Positions 62,297 through 64,000 of a stretch of DNA of 64,000 nucleotides are shown one piece after another. Position 1 is the stretch's first letter. Each line of letters begins with the position of its first letter. Source of the stretch: Sphingomonas sp. 35-24ZXX (GTDB taxonomy: Bacteria; Pseudomonadota; Alphaproteobacteria; Sphingomonadales; Sphingomonadaceae). The stretch is taken from NCBI RefSeq assembly GCF_000786215.1, contig NZ_JROG01000001.1, positions 62,001 through 126,000 on the forward strand, given 5' to 3'. The notes below the pieces were generated by a model. That model had not been told where the DNA came from, did not search any database, and worked only from the letters and a program-made list of their open reading frames with translations. Both the position numbers and the translations under genes were made by a program.

Positions 62297-63931
62297 ATGG
62301 AAGCCGCCGTTCCACCCTTTCCGGACGATGTTGAAGCGCTCAAGGTGATGCTGGCTTCAGCATTGCAGAAGATTGATCAGATTGAGGCCAATGCCCGGGC
62401 CAGAGAGAACGCCACGGCGGCGATGATTGCCCATCTCAAGCTGCAAAACGCCAAGCTGCGACGCGAGCAGTATGGCCCCAGCGCCGAACGGACCGAGCGG
62501 CTGCTCGCCCAAGGTGAACTGGAACTCGAAGACCTCGAAGCCGATGCCGCCGAGGACGAGCCTGCAGCCGAAGCGGCGGCGGCGAAGACTGCAACCATTG
62601 CAGCCTTCGAGCGGCGTAAGCCGACGAAGAAGTCGCTGCCCGATTATCTGCCGCGTGAGCGTGTCGTCATTCCCGTGCCGTGTGCCTGCCCAGCCTGCGG
62701 TGGCAGCCGCCTGTCGAAGCTCGGCGAGGATGTGACTGAGACGCTCGAGGTGATCCCGCGCCAGTGGAAAGTCATTCAAACGGTGCGCGAGAAGTTCGCC
62801 TGCCGAGACTGCGAGAAGATCACGCAGCCACCGGCACCGTTCCACGTTACGCCACGCGGGATGTTCGGCCCCGGATTCCTCGGCATGCTGCTGTTCGACA
62901 AATATGGTCAGCATCAGCCATTGCATCGTCAGGCCGAGCGCTTCGCCAACGAAGGTGTGCCACTCAGCGTTTCGACCCTGGCCGACCAGATTGGTGCGAT
63001 CTGCGCGGTGCTGATGCCGATCTTTCGCCTGATCGAGGGGCACACCTTTGCTGCTGAGCGGCTCCACGGCGATGATACGACCGTGCCGGTCAGGGCCAAA
63101 GGCAAGACCATCACCGGCCGATTATGGAACTATGTCCGCGATGATCGCCCCTTCGGGGGGAACGATCCACCATCTGTGATCTTCCATTATTCGCGCGACC
63201 GGCGCGGCGATCATCCCAAGCGTCACCTTGCGCAATGGTCCGGCATTCTGCAGGCCGACGCCTATGCTGGCTACAACGAGCTCTATGCTCCGAACCGCGA
63301 TTCCGGTCCGATCCTCGAGGCGGGCTGCTTTGCCCATGCGAGGAGAAAGTTCTTCGAGCTTGCCGACGTTGAAGGTGCAGCGCGCAAGAAGAGCCGCGGC
63401 GAGAAGGTCGGCGTGGTCTATCCGATCGCACTCGAGGCCGTGCAAAAACTCGACGCGTTGTTCGCGATTGAGCGCGATATCAATGGCCGAAGCCCGACCG
63501 AGCGCCACGCTCTTCGCCAGGAACTCAGCGCCCCGCTGATGGCAGAGCTCCATGACTGGCTGAACCTCCAGCTTGGCCGGATTTCGCGCAACCATGATCT
63601 GGCCAAGGCCATCAACTACATGCTGCGGCGCTGGGCGGCATTTACCCGGTTCCTCGCCGACGGCAGGGTTTGTCTGTCGAACAACGCTGCTGAACGAGCC
63701 CTGCGCTGCGTGCCACTCGGACGCAAGTCGTGGCTGTTCTGTGGTTCAGATCGAGGCGGGCAACGCGCTGCGGTCGCCTACTCGCTGATCCAGACCTGTC
63801 GGCTCAACGACGTCGACCCCCAGGCCTGGCTCGCCGACATCCTGGCCCGTATCGCCGACCATCCAGTCAGCCGCCTCGACGAGCTCCTGCCATGGAACTG
63901 GCGGAGCACTCGGCTTGCTCTGGCAGCCTGA
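62297..63931 (+). CDS. tnpC: IS66-family transposase TnpC
   Basis: 544-residue DDE transposase. N-terminal coiled coil (~10-60), a zinc-binding stretch (PCACPACGGSRL...FACRDCEKI), catalytic Asp in HGDDTTVPV, second Asp in LQADAYAGYNELY and Glu in SNNAAERALRCVPLGRKSW. Full length, so this copy may be active. A decayed relative lies at 32386. Confidence 0.94.
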   Translation: MEAAVPPFPDDVEALKVMLASALQKIDQIEANARARENATAAMIAHLKLQNAKLRREQYGPSAERTERLLAQGELELEDLEADAAEDEPAAEAAAAKTATIAAFERRKPTKKSLPDYLPRERVVIPVPCACPACGGSRLSKLGEDVTETLEVIPRQWKVIQTVREKFACRDCEKITQPPAPFHVTPRGMFGPGFLGMLLFDKYGQHQPLHRQAERFANEGVPLSVSTLADQIGAICAVLMPIFRLIEGHTFAAERLHGDDTTVPVRAKGKTITGRLWNYVRDDRPFGGNDPPSVIFHYSRDRRGDHPKRHLAQWSGILQADAYAGYNELYAPNRDSGPILEAGCFAHARRKFFELADVEGAARKKSRGEKVGVVYPIALEAVQKLDALFAIERDINGRSPTERHALRQELSAPLMAELHDWLNLQLGRISRNHDLAKAINYMLRRWAAFTRFLADGRVCLSNNAAERALRCVPLGRKSWLFCGSDRGGQRAAVAYSLIQTCRLNDVDPQAWLADILARIADHPVSRLDELLPWNWRSTRLALAA

Positions 63932-64000
63932 TGGCCCACGTCAACAAGGTCCATTCTGTCCAAACCATCGGCCTCGTCGCTCGGGACCTCGACAAAACCG
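63931..64000 (+). CDS. IS66-linked accessory ORF, 5' part (runs off right edge)
   Basis: ATG 63931 overlaps the tnpC stop by one base (TGATG). The 23 codons visible (MAHVNKVHSVQTIGLVARDL, DKT) resemble a small acidic protein often found after tnpC in IS66 elements. Truncated by the window. Confidence 0.5.
   Translation, partial: MAHVNKVHSVQTIGLVARDLDKT

Larger units (their letters stand above)
61543..64000 (+). mobile_element. IS66-family element (left and central part)
   Basis: Carries tnpA, tnpB, tnpC and the start of an accessory ORF in the usual order. The left terminal repeat was not located within 61310-61542, and the right end is outside the window. Confidence 0.85.

Noticed and set aside
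1-64000. CRISPR arrays, rRNA and tRNA genes
   Set aside because: No regularly spaced direct repeats and no recognisable tRNA or rRNA sequence were seen on reading.

Overview
The window looks like a high-GC alphaproteobacterium of the Sphingomonadaceae (Novosphingobium/Sphingobium type). The signs are two TonB-dependent receptors beside catabolic genes, SCP-x-like thiolase/CoA-ligase/Rieske/P450 catabolic genes, a Ros/MucR regulator, a TraA/TraC/TraD mobilisation block of the type found on sphingomonad plasmids, and a NasS-NasT nitrate system. No rRNA, tRNA or CRISPR array was seen.

Region 1 (1-28.7 kb) is a large catabolic gene cluster. After the 5' part of a TonB receptor (minus strand, runs off the left edge), a minus-strand operon encodes thiolase, aldehyde dehydrogenase, IclR regulator, acyl-CoA ligase and SDR. 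It is divergent from a plus-strand set: SDR, ThDP enzyme, MaoC hydratase, Crp-type regulator, P450 and a Rieske oxygenase of the VanA/DdmC type. A LacI regulator and a cupin gene (minus) face a second TonB receptor. That receptor is followed by a VOC protein, alpha/beta hydrolase, zinc-type MDR, split CoA-transferase subunits with a PEP-mutase-superfamily enzyme and a quinone-oxidoreductase-like MDR between them, two SDRs, an acyl-CoA dehydrogenase and an APH-fold kinase. The content suggests uptake, oxygenation/O-demethylation and CoA-dependent beta-oxidation of a hydrophobic cyclic or aromatic compound. The substrate cannot be read from sequence. Two intergenic regions share an IclR-type palindrome, and one also carries a perfect LacI-type palindrome.

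Region 2 (28.7-47.2 kb) is an accessory mosaic: IS3 fragments split by an IS110/IS1111-type element with a candidate bridge-RNA region, an IS66 remnant, an AT-rich exported protein, MucR, AlpA, ArdC-like and MNT-HEPN genes, TraC/TraD divergent from TraA with a recognisable Q/Ti-type oriT, an integrase, an integrase remnant and a chemoreceptor fragment. TraA carries a one-base frameshift inside its P-loop. Several membrane proteins of unknown function follow.

Region 3 (47.2-61.3 kb, all minus strand) is a complete nitrate assimilation locus: nasT-nasS, nrtA-nrtB-fused nrtC/D ATPase-porin, and nirB-nirD-nasA-cobA. Both nrtA and nirB are preceded by leader RNAs with two hairpins whose hexaloops have A at position 1 and G at position 4, followed by a mutually exclusive terminator. 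This is the signature of ANTAR (NasT) antitermination. Their promoters are also alike.

Region 4 (61.5 kb to the end) is an IS66-family element (tnpA, tnpB, tnpC and the start of an accessory ORF) that continues beyond the window.
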